Assembly: GCA_029378245.1 (NCBI GenBank)
Contig: JARKIF010000012.1
Location: 1 to 64,000, forward strand
Direction of reading: 5' to 3'
DNA length: 64,000 nt
Source: Roridomyces roridus
Lineage: Eukaryota > Basidiomycota > Agaricomycetes > Agaricales > Mycenaceae
The notes under the pieces: generated by a model
Database searches by the model: none
Told to the model about the DNA's origin: nothing
Seen by the model: only the letters and a program-made list of their open reading frames with translations
Program-made: the position numbers and the translations under genes
Shown: positions 35,686 to 48,276 of the stretch, in pieces
Layout of the letters: every line of letters starts with the position of its first letter
Position numbering within the stretch: position 1 is the stretch's first letter

Positions 35686-37973
35686 ATGGACGACGAGACG
35701 GCGGAGATTGAGCTCGTGCGCCTCTTGACTCGTCCGACCCATGAATTCCATTGAATGTTTTGTCAGTTGGAGCAAAATCTCAACAAAACTCGTCAGATTT
35801 CGCAGCGGATGACCAGTACGTGGTGGCTGATCGAGTAGCCGCGACAAATGCTCACCAGCGTCAGCAATCCTAACAAGTTTCGACACGAGGCTTGCCAAGC
35901 TCGAGAAATCTATCCTTCCCTTGTATACTTCGACGCAGATATTGAATAGACGGGCGAACAGTGAGTAGCATCAATCGCCTGCAACGTTTGCCGCAGACCC
36001 GGAAATCGCAAAACCAGACATCGAAAAGGCGTTGGTCAAGATAGATGAAGTGGCCAGCAACCAAGAAGGGATAGCTGCAGAGGAAGCACTCATCTTACGC
36101 GGGTATGCTTTACCCCTGTACTGTATTTATTCCCTCTCACCACCCGCATGCTAGCCCACAGCCGGGCCAGATCCCCGTTTACCAGGAGGCCCTGGAGCGT
36201 TTAAACGCGTCTATCGCCTTCAAATCTTCTGACCGCGACTCTCTCGACACGGCGCGCCTGGTGGAGACTGGCGCCAAGAAGCTCACCCAGTTGTACACCA
36301 AACTCGTGGCCGAGGCCTCTACTGGCGCTACACCTCCTCCCAATGCTGAAATATCTGCGGCTTCATTCAATCCCGCCATCCTGAACACCCTGCGGCCTAT
36401 TGTGGCTTTCATGCGAACACTACCGCTTCCTGCATCCCATCCATCGCATCCTGCTGCCCCAGCGATCATGTCTACGCTTAAAGACGCGCAGAAGGGCTAC
36501 GCTGACATGCGTGGTAACTGGAGTCGCAAGTGTCTTGAAGCGCAGGGCAAACGGGTTGTCGACCGCGCCGACTCGATCGATCCCATTGTCGCTGGCAAGG
36601 ACTTTGGTCGTTGGGTCGAGTCACTGATGAATGTAGCGGATGTGTGTATTCCTTCTTTTTGGTTGAACCGATACTTATTTTTTTTTTTGCAGGAAGAGTA
36701 CAAGCTCATCAAGGAACTCAGTCTACTCAGCAGCCCGAACCTTGTCGCTTCTTCCTACAACTCCCTCCTCAACCCCATCCTCGTCCTGTTCAGCACAACT
36801 TTGACATCTCTCATTGCGTTCATCAAGCGCTCACTACACAAATACGCATTCCTCGCCCTTGCTTCATACGAGACATTGCTTGCGCTCCAGCCAAGGTGGG
36901 ATACTGTCCTATCGCGCCGCGGGTCGGAAAACTCCAAGGCGAACGAGTTGAAAGATGGGCTCGGTACATTGCGTGGCGTCTGCCTTCGCTCATTCCCCGA
37001 GTTCCTTGCAGATATCAAGATGGCGTCACTAGGCAAGACAACGGCTGGTGGAGATGCTGCCACGGGCGTTGCGGACTTTGCCAGCTCTGCTGTCAAGTAT
37101 CTTGACAGGTTACCGGAGGTGCATAGCGCGGCCAGTGCGGCGCTTTTGCAGCTTGGAGATGGGAATTGGAAGATGGGCGAGGGGGTGCAGTTGGCCAAGG
37201 GTGCCAAGCTTGGAGAGGGAGATGAACAAATCATCATTGAACATTTTGTTTGTGCGTTCTCACTTTTTTCTTCTGGAGATGTCTCTGTTAACTGGTCCAG
37301 ACGACGTGGTAACGACGGCCATCAACAGTCTAACGACCATCTCGCGTACCCAGAAGCGACCCGCGTTTGGGTCCATGTATCTCCTCAACAACATATTTTA
37401 TCTGAGGCATAACCTCATCCTCTCACCCGCGCACGATGCGCTCCTGGATCTGCTCTCCAAACCCACGCAGGACGCGCTCAACTCAAACTACCGTACCGCC
37501 AAAGCGGCGTACTATGACGCCAACTTTGCGCCACTGCTACAGATGCTGACCGACGACCCTGCTGGCAAGGGGAGCAGCAGCAGCGCGGCGAAGAGCGCGG
37601 TGAAGGAGAAGTTTACCAAGTTTTATGAGCTGCTGGATGAGGTGCTTGAGCGTCACAAGGGTACGCGGTTGTTGGAGGATGATCCAGAGGCACGGGCGGC
37701 GATTGGGGAGGATGTGGTGAAGTTGGTCGTTCCTAGTCTTGTGCGGTTTACGAACAAGTATCGGGAGAAGGAGTTTAGTAAGAGTGCGTATCTTTCTCTC
37801 TCTCGGTGCTTCGTCAAAGTGGATGACTGACTGACTTGTACTGTATTCAGATCCGCAAAAATGTAAGTACCTACGGCGTTTTTCTCTACTTTGTGGATAC
37901 TGATTCATTTGTCTAGATATCAAGTATTCGTCGGAAGCAGTCGAGTCGCAATTGAGGGCGATATACAGATGAA
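35686..37973 (+). CDS. EXO70: Exocyst complex subunit Exo70
   Basis: The ATG at 35686 gives MDDETAEIEL, spliced to LEQNLNKTRQISQRMTS and then to LTSFDTRLAKLEKSILPLYT, the classic Exo70 N-terminus. A later exon has IPVYQEALERLNASIAF and a C-terminal helical domain with DFGRWVESLMNVAD, EEYKLIKELSLLSSPNLVAS and FGSMYLLNNIFYLRHNLILS. It ends with KYREKEFSKNPQKYIKYS-type residues and ESQLRAIYR, stop at 37973. About nine introns, including very short terminal exons (a 12-nt NPQK exon near 37850). Exo70 binds PI(4,5)P2 and Rho GTPases and tethers secretory vesicles at growth sites. The gene looks complete. Confidence 0.9.
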
Positions 37974-38056
37974 ATGCCTTGTGCATTTTTGGGAGGTTGG
38001 ATGTATTGTATTCCTATTTTGTATCAACTCTTGCTTGACGGTTATTCGGACGAAGA

Positions 38057-38090
38057 TTGCTTCCGTCGCCCGTTGATTGGCAGATACTGT
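38057..38090. repeat. Dispersed short repeat, copy 2
   Basis: TTGCTTCCGTCGCC, then GTTGATTGGCAGATACTG. Closest to the copy at 44033-44064. It lies about 55 bp before SINE copy 3. Confidence 0.5.
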
Positions 38091-38142
38091 CATCGGCGTG
38101 TTGACCGTGACCCATAAAGCCGGGGAAGTTCGAAAGGCATCA

Positions 38143-38318
38143 TCCCCTCCTTAGTTCAATGGTAGAACACATCTCCTCCACGCCAGGGCGTGATTGAGAT
38201 GAGACGGTGGTTCGATTCCGCCAGGTGGCACAATTAAGGTCTGCCGGGCCCCGGGCCAAAAAGCCCCGCGCTCGCGTCGAAGTTTCAGTACGCATTCCTT
38301 CCGTGCAATGCTGGCTTC
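38143..38318 (+). repeat. tRNA-derived SINE, copy 3
   Basis: A box TAGTTCAATGG at 38152-38162, B box GGTTCGATTCC at 38209-38219. The anticodon arm (CATCT/AGATG) is still a perfect 5-bp stem with an enlarged loop, as in an intron-bearing tRNA. The body (CTGCCGGGCCCCGGGCC, AGCCCCGCG, GTGCAATGCTGGCTTC) matches copy 2 closely. A T-rich tail follows (about 38319-38341). Confidence 0.8.
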
Positions 38319-38341
38319 ATCTCTTTTTTTTTCCTTTCTTT

Positions 38342-39028
38342 TATCTGGCTACCCGTAAACTGGCATCAGTTCGGCATCATGGAGTTGAATCAAATATCGA
38401 TGTGATATACACAGCCTCTGATTTTCAACTCTCTTCCAACCATCACCATCACAGGTAAGCTTCTCTTGAACCTCATTATCGTCCTTCTAGCGCCATCGGA
38501 TATTGTCAGCAAGTCACGGACGCGTGTGAACTCCACCTTTAAGTATATCGCCGAGTGGGACCTTGACTTTTGCTTGCGAAGAATCTCGAAGGCATTCAAT
38601 ACATTTACCGCCATTGAGTCTGAAAACCATCTATCAAGTGATGTTCTGGTGTCGTTCACATGGTCTGCCTTGTCCACCATCCCGGCCTCACCAATGCCAT
38701 TAAATGGACGGCGGCCCTCGGCATCGACATCCAACACACCGGAATGCTACAGAGCTGGGATTTCGACATTTGAACGATGACAAAAACCGGGTTGACGTCA
38801 GATGAACAGTCATGGTGCATGCAATCGACGGGTAATAGGGCTATGATCAGCTGCGGGTACGGGTCCGGGTTCGCAGCTGAATTCTTTGCAGACCGGCGGG
38901 TACCTCCAGGCTCCTGCACCCCGTGGGAATAGGCCAGACACCGCCGAATATGTCCTCCATGAGTACGGTGAAGACGAGGACTGTGAGGCTGCTGGTCATG
39001 CATCCTGCAGGCATATTTCAGTACTTGC
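38342..39028. other. Intergenic, no gene recognised
   Basis: About 690 bp between the third SINE and the LINE tail. Open frames such as 38466-38780 have no family pattern I recognise. A relic of a lost gene is possible. Confidence 0.4.
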
Positions 39029-40068
39029 TTTTTTTTTTTTTTTTTTTTTTTTTGACTCAATTTTATTTAGCCTGGAGTACTTGCACTACGGTAGCCATAC
39101 TTCTACACTTGCTGTGTCTATTGTCCGATTTGAATGTAAGCGATGATTCCCAGTCAGAGGCATTTTGTCTGGTGCAGTGCAGAGCAGACGGTTGCGCAAG
39201 GGGGCGCAGGGATATTAGTATCCGATGGTATGTTAGTTGGGGTAAAGGCCCTTGGGCGTGTAATAAGGTAAGATATTGGAAGGTGGGACATACCTGCGTA
39301 GAGCGGCCAGACGGACAGGACAGGTAGGGCGACGGAACAACGGGGCGGGGCGGCTAGGGCGGTGCTGCGACGATTATTGCAAACGCGGGGTGCACGTAGG
39401 GATTAGACCGTTGCGAGACTCGGTGGCACTCAGCGCACTCTCTCGGGTTCCGGGAGGTCACCATGTACTGCGTGGAAGCGTCCGGATCTGGCGATGTAAC
39501 GGAAGAGGTGGGGGAGGAGCTTCTTCGTGCGGAGAAGAGCATGGACGCCGACGGCTCGCCCACAGGCCCGAAGGAGTTCGCGTCTAGCATCGGCGTGGGC
39601 TGGACATAGGAACAGGAAGTGATGCACCGTTTCGTCGTGACGACGGCAACACGGGCAGATGGGGGAGTCCGCTTTCGAGATGCGATGCAGGTGCTTTGCT
39701 AACGGGGCGTGTCCGGTTCGTAGTTGGAGGAGCAATACGGCGTGGCTGCGTGGCAGCAATTTGGTGAGTTCGAGGTATGTCCCTTTGTGTGGCTGGTCGC
39801 CGAATACAGCGGTGCGTTGATAGCGGGGGGATTTTTTCCACGCGGTAATGACACGACGTTGGAGGCCAGCCAGGTATTCCTGTTTTGCCGTCAGTACTTG
39901 CTTGATGGATGACTTCAGCAGATAAACCCACCAATAGCTCGAAAATCCACCGCGCATTTTGCGGGTACGGGGACGGCAGGCTCCTACCCAGCCGCACCTT
40001 ACGAGGTTGGGGGAGTGTGTCGGGGTGTATTCACAGTGATATCTGAGTAGCGTAATCAGCAAAGACAT
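39029..40068 (-). mobile_element. 5'-truncated non-LTR retrotransposon (LINE) with A-tail
   Basis: On the minus strand the frame 40068-39430 encodes the C-terminal end of a fungal LINE polyprotein: SPRYQRTAVFGDQPHKGTYL, LLQLRTGHAPLAKHLHRI and the zinc-knuckle-like CPCCRRHDETVHHFLFLCPA. These motifs follow the RNase H domain in Agaricomycete LINEs. The reverse transcriptase and RNase H domains are missing, so it is truncated at its 5' side. The 3' UTR runs to a run of about 24 T on the plus strand (39029-39052), which is an A-tail in the element's own sense. Left (CATATTTCAGTA) and right (CATATCAGTGTT) flanks share a loose match that may be a damaged target duplication. Confidence 0.8.
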
Positions 40069-40078
40069 ATCAGTGTTA

Positions 40079-40395
40079 GCCGAGACAAAAACATCCGAAC
40101 TTCAAGGCCCCAACCTCTCCAGGGCGGCTGGCATTTAACAAGCGTAAACAACACAGCCACATTTCGCGAAAACGCCGGGTCTGAACATTCACACTTGTTC
40201 GGGAAAATCGTAAATGTGCTGGGGCAGCTCTGAAAGGCCCCAGACGCCAGTGGCACTCGAGCTGCGAGCACCAGTGACCCCGAGGAAAAGGTTCGTGAAC
40301 CGCGCCTGGGCCGGTGGCTATGTTGTTTACGCTTGTTAAACGCCAGCCGCCGTGGAGGGGTTGGGCGTTTGAAGTTCGGGTGTTTTTGTCTCGGC
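40079..40395. mobile_element. Inverted-repeat element (MITE-like), 317 bp, flanked by TA
   Basis: Arms of about 82 nt at 40079-40160 and 40314-40395 are inverted copies with about eight mismatches (GCCGAGACAAAAACA ... GTAAACAACA). A TA dinucleotide lies at both outer edges (40077-40078 and 40396-40397), as expected for Tc1/mariner-type elements. There is no coding capacity. It begins about 10 bp beyond the end of the LINE fragment. The inverted arms are plain to see; the superfamily is an inference. Confidence 0.72.
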
Positions 40396-40626
40396 TAGCA
40401 TCAATTTGTCTATCATGATTACTCTACTCTGATTAAGCCGTGAGTGCCCTAGACATACTGCCCAACCCCGGAACGCGCGGGGGGGTAGGAGCCTGCGGGG
40501 ACGGGTCATCGCGCGGGTGACCGGTGGCGGTCACTATACAATCCTTGCATCTGACTGGTCTATTTCCATCAAATGCAGCCGACTCTGAGATAAAAGTTCA
40601 CCCCGTTTTCTGGCCGTTATCCTGCA

Positions 40627-42671
<2,045 letters not shown>

Positions 42672-42724
42672 CAGTGTTATCCGACGGTTCCCAATCATCA
42701 ATCTTATCTTCTCTCACCACCATC

Positions 42725-43661
42725 ATGGTTGACCGCCCTAGAAAGCCGAAAGCGCCGACGCTCGGCGATAACCTCGCCAAAGCCGTCGACGACGCACTGG
42801 ATAACCCCATTTACACCCAGAGCGTCGCCAGTATCGATTTTCCGTCTCTCCACTGGCCACCATCGTTTATCGACCCAGACTCGTCGCGGACCTCGCAAGA
42901 CGCTAAAGAACGTGCATATTATGCGCATATCGGTCTTTCGGTGCTATGCCAGGTGGTCTTCCTCATCCTTGTGGACAATGTGCGCAATCAGCCAGTCGGC
43001 TACGCACAAGCAAAGGTTCATCTCACTCCTCCTTCGCCTACTAAGCAAGTCCTTCCCAGGCGTTACAGAAAGCGGTTCAGAATCACGACGTCCTCGCCAA
43101 GCTCCTCACCGAATTGGACCCCAAAACCGTTGAATTTGTGGGACGGGGCTCAAGGATTTTACGCGTTCTTTGGCGTCCTTTGGACCACGCTGAGCAGGGA
43201 AACGGACCGCATAGCCACCCTGACGCGCCCTTTGTTTCTCCCATTGTTGGAAGCAGCGGGAAAGGTCTATCTCGACAAGTGCGTTCCGAACTAGTCAAGT
43301 TAATTCGACCTGTCTTTGCACCGCTCCTGCGCGCGGCAGATAATGCTTATATGACACAGTGCGTCCAACTCACTCGTCCTTGCCCAATCTTCAATTTCGG
43401 GCTCCCAGTTACGCCGAGCTCATGACTGAGCAAGAAACATCCGAGTCTGATGACTCGAAGGAGGATGTATATGGTGCGCACAGATGTAACATGCCGCTGA
43501 ATTCCTCCGCCAACAAAACCCCAGTTCCGTCGACTCTTCTCGTGTGTTCCTGTTCGCCCAAAAATCCATTGTGTTGGACTCATGAAACCTTCACTCAGCT
43601 TCCGTCCTCAACAGTTTTGGACGGCTTGGAGGTTCTCGAGGAATATGACTTTCAGGTTTGA
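42725..43661 (+). CDS. Unrecognised helical protein with frame conflict
   Basis: The ATG at 42725 starts MVDRPRKPKAPTLGDNLAKA and a convincing exon to about 43015 (ERAYYAHIGLSVLCQVVFLI). After a probable 44-nt intron the frame ALQKAVQNHDVLAKLLTELD is plausible. A different frame then becomes protein-like (LWDGAQGFYAFFGVLWTTLS, ATLTRPLFLPLLEAAGKVYL) before the first frame resumes (LIRPVFAPLLRAADNAYMTQ). The two RPxFxPLLxAA stretches suggest an internal repeat. The simplest explanation is one or two frameshifts near 43128 and 43285, or introns I cannot place. A last exon (TEQETSESDDSKED) may run to 43661. Family unknown. Confidence 0.45.
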
Positions 43662-44144
43662 CCGTAATCATCTTTCCCCTTGAATCCAGGAGTTTACGAC
43701 TTGGCAGACCTCTTCTTAGACTTGAGCAGTGGAAGCTACCTGATCAACGTCAATGCAACTACCGCATCTGAGACACTGCTCCTCTGGCCACTCCAAGTTG
43801 AATGCACCCGACGATTTCCGCTTTACGGCTTTCCCACAGGTACTTGATATCGTTCCCTTCATTCTACACCGCTGAAGCCATTCTCGCCAGTTCTCCTCAC
43901 CAATCTCGATGATGGAGATAATGTTTCATAGATAATAGCTCAGTAGTGCAGACTGGAAACATAGATAAATCATATATCCTTGAAAGCAACTTTGTGTGGG
44001 CAAAGAATCAAGATTGCCGAGGACTTGGAGGTTTTGCTTCCGTCTCCGTTGATTGGCAGATCCTCTCATGGGCGCGAATGCAACTTCGTAAGCCACTGTT
44101 TGTCATTTGAAAACTCGACCCTCTTGGATTCCAGTACGAAAATT
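43662..44144. other. Intergenic, no gene recognised; includes a dispersed repeat
   Basis: Between the frame-conflicted gene and the RhoGAP-like gene. The only notable content is the repeat at 44033-44064. Confidence 0.45.
44033..44064. repeat. Dispersed short repeat, copy 3
   Basis: TTTGCTTCCGTCTCC, then GTTGATTGGCAGATCCT. Same core as 29903-29940 and 38057-38090. Confidence 0.5.
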
Positions 44145-46310
44145 CTAGGCACGCGGCCCCATCAGCTGCTTGATTTCGTCCACAAGCCGCAACGCAGCAT
44201 CCCTTTCCCTCTTTGCTTCCTCCAGCTGCCTCTTGAGCGTCTCCGCATCCGCCTGCACAACAGCCTGCCAATCTTCCACCACCCTCTTGTCCAAATTCAG
44301 CTCCAAAACAGGCGGATTCGTGCCAGTCGTCGACGACGACTTGTCCCTCAACCTCCCCTCAAGCTCCTTAACCTCCTCCCGCGCTCTGAAAGTCTCCGAT
44401 ATAGCGTCCGCCACAGCGACTTCGCTCCTCTCCAGCTCACGCTCGAGCAGATGGATCCGGTGCAGAGCTTGCGCGTAAGTCATAGCTCCCCGCTCTTCCT
44501 CCTCGGTCGGGTGCGGTGAAGGGAGTGGCTCTTCCGGAGAATGATAGCCCGAGTCAATGCTGTCAACAGATGGCGCCTTGCCGTGTCCCTCCGGAGGCCC
44601 ATGGTACGACTCGTATCGGTGAAACCGCTTCGAGCTGAGTCGGGCGTCTTGTGTGATTTCCTCTTGTGCAATTTCGAGGGTCACGTCTTGGAGCCTCGCG
44701 CCAACTGGAAGAGAGGTGAGGAATCATCCACAATGAGACAGGATCTGGCACAAACGGGCAGGAGATGAGGAAGTACTTGATGCATCAGATTCCGAGTCGA
44801 CCGCCGTTTCGAATAGGCCGTCTGAGGGTCTGCGCACGAGGATGCCTACAGAACGAACAGTTTGACCGTCAGGTACTTGCTGAACGATAAGCACTTACTG
44901 GAACCGACTGCAGCGCCAGCCCCGTATCGAGCCTTGGGAATCGACTGGGGATCGAGTGGCGTAGATACTGGAGGGCAATGAGGGTGCAATGGGGCCTGAG
45001 TGCTTCTCTGTTCGAGATCGCTGAAGAGGAAGAGTTCCTTGAAAATCGCATCCCATCGGTCGAGTAACCATCGTAGCATGGTAGCTGCCCTCGTAGCGCG
45101 TCCCTCGGCCACATTGGATTCGACGGCGCATCTGCCGGCGATTACCGCCCGACCCACGTCTTCCGTGACCAGATGCGGGAGCCGCTGAAAGAATCCCATC
45201 ATATACACCAGTAGGGAAAAGTTGGGAAGAGGAAGCAGGCGGAGAAGGAGGTGAGCAATACGGACGCCAGCATCGGGACCGACATGGCATCGAGCGGGGG
45301 TATCGTCCAAAAAGTCCGTGCGACGAAGAGATGGGAGTATACACCATGCCCAAAGAGCTTCAAACATTTCAGAGTCCAGGATAGGGTCGGGAAGCGCAAG
45401 GAGATATGTTGTCAAGAGACCGTAGATCTCTGCCAACTCGGTGGGGCTGTCGAAATGTGTTTTCAATCCAAATTGGGGTTCAGAGTCAAAGGCACTGATG
45501 AGAGCGAGAAGCCGATCGCGGTCAGGCGGTCTTTGCCGTATCGGGGTGTGGTGTCCTTCGTGAAATCAGCAGAGCGGGGGAATAGATTGGGAAACGCACC
45601 GTGTCGACATAGTTCTTGGACACACCGGAAGACTACAATCGGCAAATCGTGTTCGTATCCACCCAATACTGTTGCGCAAGAGGCGTACATCGTAGCCTCG
45701 CGCAGGGAAGAGCCGAATACAGCTAGTCACAGAGTTAGTGCTGGACCAGTAGTTGGATAATGATATGCCACTGACTCCGCCCGTTGTACGAAACGCTCCC
45801 TTGAGCCCGATCCATTCGCGCCTGCACCTTAATCGCTTCCCGTTGTTCTCGTTCCATCGCATCACGTTCGTGGAGGGCCATGAGATGGTCGACATCAAGG
45901 TGTTCGGGAATTCGCTGTGACTGGGGGTCAAGCAGCGTATCGAGCGTTCGAAGAAGAGCCCTGGGATCCGAGTTGTTCAGTCTACGCGGATGGCCAGGCG
46001 GCGGGGGGCCGACGTTGGCAGAAAATGGTGCTGGGTTTCGAGAGAGGAATAAGCTCGTTGAGCGCGGTCTTGAAGCCGTTTGGTGTGGGGCACTCGGCGG
46101 TGTAGAGACGACGCGGTTCCAGGCATTGGTTTCGGCGGGAATGGCTTGGAGTGTGTGTCGTTTGGCAGTCGAGATTTCTTCGTCTGGGTGGACTGCAGGT
46201 CTTCGTGGGTAGGACACGGAAGTAGCGCGTGGACGGGCCTCTGCCAACCGAGATCTGGGAAGAGCCGTATAAGGGTCAACGGGAGGCTGAGGAGGACCAC
46301 GGAAGAACAT
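44145..46310 (-). CDS. RhoGAP-domain protein with C-terminal coiled coil
   Basis: The ATG at 46310 (MFFRGPPQPPVDPYTALPRS) starts a disordered N-terminus ending with LDVDHLMALHERDAMEREQR. The RhoGAP-like domain has FGSSLREATMYASCATVLGG, LPIVVFRCVQELCRHG, then DRDRLLALISAFDSEPQFGL, THFDSPTELAEIYGLLTTYL, LPDPILDSEMFEALWAWCI, and HLLLRLLPLPNFSLLVYMMG. The C-terminal exon is a coiled coil (LHRIHLLERELERSEVAVAD; VQADAETLKRQLEEAKRERD) stopping at 44145. Between CRHG and DRDRLLALI I see HHTPIRQRPP rather than the usual arginine-finger loop (G-x-[LF]-R-x-[SP]-G), so GAP activity is uncertain. Proteins like this regulate Rho GTPases at growth sites. Head-to-head with 46355. Confidence 0.75.
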
Positions 46311-46354
46311 GATGGTCACGGTGCAAAAGCCATTGACTTTCTCTCTCCTCCATC

Positions 46355-47699
46355 ATGCACCCGACACTCCCGTGGCCCGTCTCTCCAGAATTCGAAGACG
46401 CACTTGCTCTTGCGACCGAGCGACACATGGCTCGGACATCGCCAGAGACCCTTCACCCCACATCCCTCGAGATTTCCAGTCCCTACACTCCCGCCTCCCC
46501 GATAGTTCCACGCTCGGGCTCCCTTATGATGAAAACGCGTGTCGCCGTCCGCGACAAGAACCCCCACCGCTTCCAGGTCGTCCCACTTCGTGACGCTGCC
46601 CAACAAAACCGCGATAAAGACAAGCTTCAATCGAATCTAAAGCCCATGCAGCCCCCCGTGCCTTGGATTCGCCAACTCGCTGTTCTACGTCCCTCTGGTG
46701 TTGGGTTGGGTCTCACCGTGGTACGCGATATTCTCCTTGACCTTTACACTCTGTTCACAATAGCTGTGTAGCCTGTGGAACGTCCGGCGACGCCCAAAAC
46801 TCCTGACCGCGGCCGTGACCGTGGACCGCGAGGCGGTGATGCGTTTGCAGGACAGATTCCTCGCAAGGGTATCCTGCGCACTCTACAAGGCGGGTCACCC
46901 AGACGCCCACTCCCAGGCTCTCCAGACCGCAAGGAGAATAGATTGACTGTGGATGGGAATTCTATATCGTCAAAGAAGCGGGGGCGTCGCCGTGTATACG
47001 CTCTGGAAACGTTCAACCTAGATTCAGACACCACTATCACTCCTTCATCCTACCAGACTACCCCAGCGAGCATTCCTTCCGAACCTACCCTCCCGTCTCT
47101 GCCCACAGCTATCCGTCTGTCGAATACCGAGGCACCCCTCTCTTCACACGCGAGCACGGACACTATCAAGAGCGCCACTGCTACTTCTCGGCATTTCAAG
47201 TCCCCTAGCCTCGGTGCAATCCACCACCTGCTCTCCAGCTCGACCTCTACAACCGCTGTAGGCATCCATGATGCCGACGCTACAGTGACCGCAGCCCCCA
47301 GCGTGCGCTGTCGCAAGCGCACCAACACACTCTCCTTAGCCCATGCGTATCAACACGAAACGCTATGGCGTCTACACGCCCGGGAAACTGGACTTTGGTT
47401 CCGTGTCCGGCGAAACGGAAGTGGCAATGCAGGACGACAAGGTGGAGGATGGTATCACGTCGACGTTCTCATTCGGTGCACTGCTGTCGGCTTATTCACA
47501 CTCTTGGGAATCATTGCCGTCTGTTTATTCTCAAGAGTCATTTGTCGGGGAGCATTCAACGTGGTGTAATGGGACTCTGCCGCTGCGCGTCACGAGCAAG
47601 GCACAAGTCGAGAAGCAGCGGGAGGACGCGAGCGAACCACACGCGATTGTGCTGGAGCTGATGGCAGAGGTGGACAAGTCGATTGGAGAGTGGATTTAA
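46355..47699 (+). CDS. Ser/Thr/Pro-rich protein, unrecognised
   Basis: The ATG at 46355 (MHPTLPWPVSPEFEDALALA) leads through a basic, low-complexity region (AVRDKNPHRFQVVPLRDAAQ). After an intron (about 46722-46771) comes a Pro/Arg-rich stretch (TPDRGRDRGPRGGDAFAGQI) with IPRKGILRTLQG, resembling a short linear KGILR motif. A likely 37-nt intron at about 47303-47339 joins it to the C-terminal frame RYGVYTPGKLDFGSVSGETE, AMQDDKVEDG and SYSHSWESLPSVYSQESFV, ending IGEWI at 47699. The start is 44 bp from the start of the divergent RhoGAP gene. No family recognised. Confidence 0.62.
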
Positions 47700-47712
47700 A
47701 TGTATACAAGTA

Positions 47713-48218
47713 TCATAATTGTACGCCCTGGCCAGTTGAAATCTCGATGTCCCCGATTCGCAGACGGGTATACGGTTGCTTGTGCTGAATGAGCTTTTGG
47801 TAACCCTTTCTCCGCTTTTTCTTGAAGATGAACTCCATCTCGCCCTTGGTGTGCTCCACGACGGTAGCGTTGACGCGAACACCGGTTGTTGGAGGGATTA
47901 CGGGGTTGCCTCGGAGCGTGTACTCACGCGAGCCGAGCTCGTGGATGGCAGAGAGGGCAACGACGTCGCCAACCTTGACGTCTCGGATGCGTGGGACGGT
48001 GAGCAGGTCACGCGGGGCGAGGAGGTGTTTGCGGCCGCCAAGGGTGGCTACGATATATCGTGAAGGCTGCGACCGAATGAGTTCGAGGGCGGCAGAGGTC
48101 GAGGAGGGTGACGTGGCTGCAGCCGTGTGTATAAGGCGCTGAAAGCTACATCGGACTGAAATTTGGGTCAGAATGGTGCAGGATGGAGAGCAGAGCGCGT
48201 ACAGGCTCTTCCGAGCAT
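47713..48218 (-). CDS. Mitochondrial large ribosomal subunit protein bL21m
   Basis: The first exon, from the ATG at 48218, is tiny (MLGRA); an intron of about 47 nt (about 48204-48158) leads to FRCSFQRLIHTAAATS, a basic mitochondrial presequence, then IRSQPSRYIVATLGGRKHLL. The bL21 core follows: VGDVVALSAIHELGSREYTL, RVNATVVEHTKGEMEFIFKK, and the hallmark KKKRRKGYQKLIQHKQPYTR followed by LRIGDIEI. Stop at 47713-47715. bL21m sits in the mitoribosome large subunit. It is divergent from the GFA-family gene with 58 bp between start codons. Confidence 0.9.
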
Positions 48219-48276
48219 GGGTGGAATTGAAAAAGCAGGTGCTGACAAATATCGGAGGATTCACTTCTAAACCGTC
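48219..48276. promoter_or_regulatory. 58-bp bidirectional promoter between bL21m and GFA-family genes
   Basis: The two start codons face outward across 58 bp, so both promoters must overlap each other or the 5' UTRs of the opposite gene. No TATA element is visible. Confidence 0.5.

Noticed and set aside
38466..38780. Coding gene of about 100 codons
   Set aside because: No family pattern, no start or splice context, and flanked by repeats.
40056..40271. Coding frame across the inverted-repeat element
   Set aside because: It spans the LINE end and a palindromic arm and shows no protein-like conservation.
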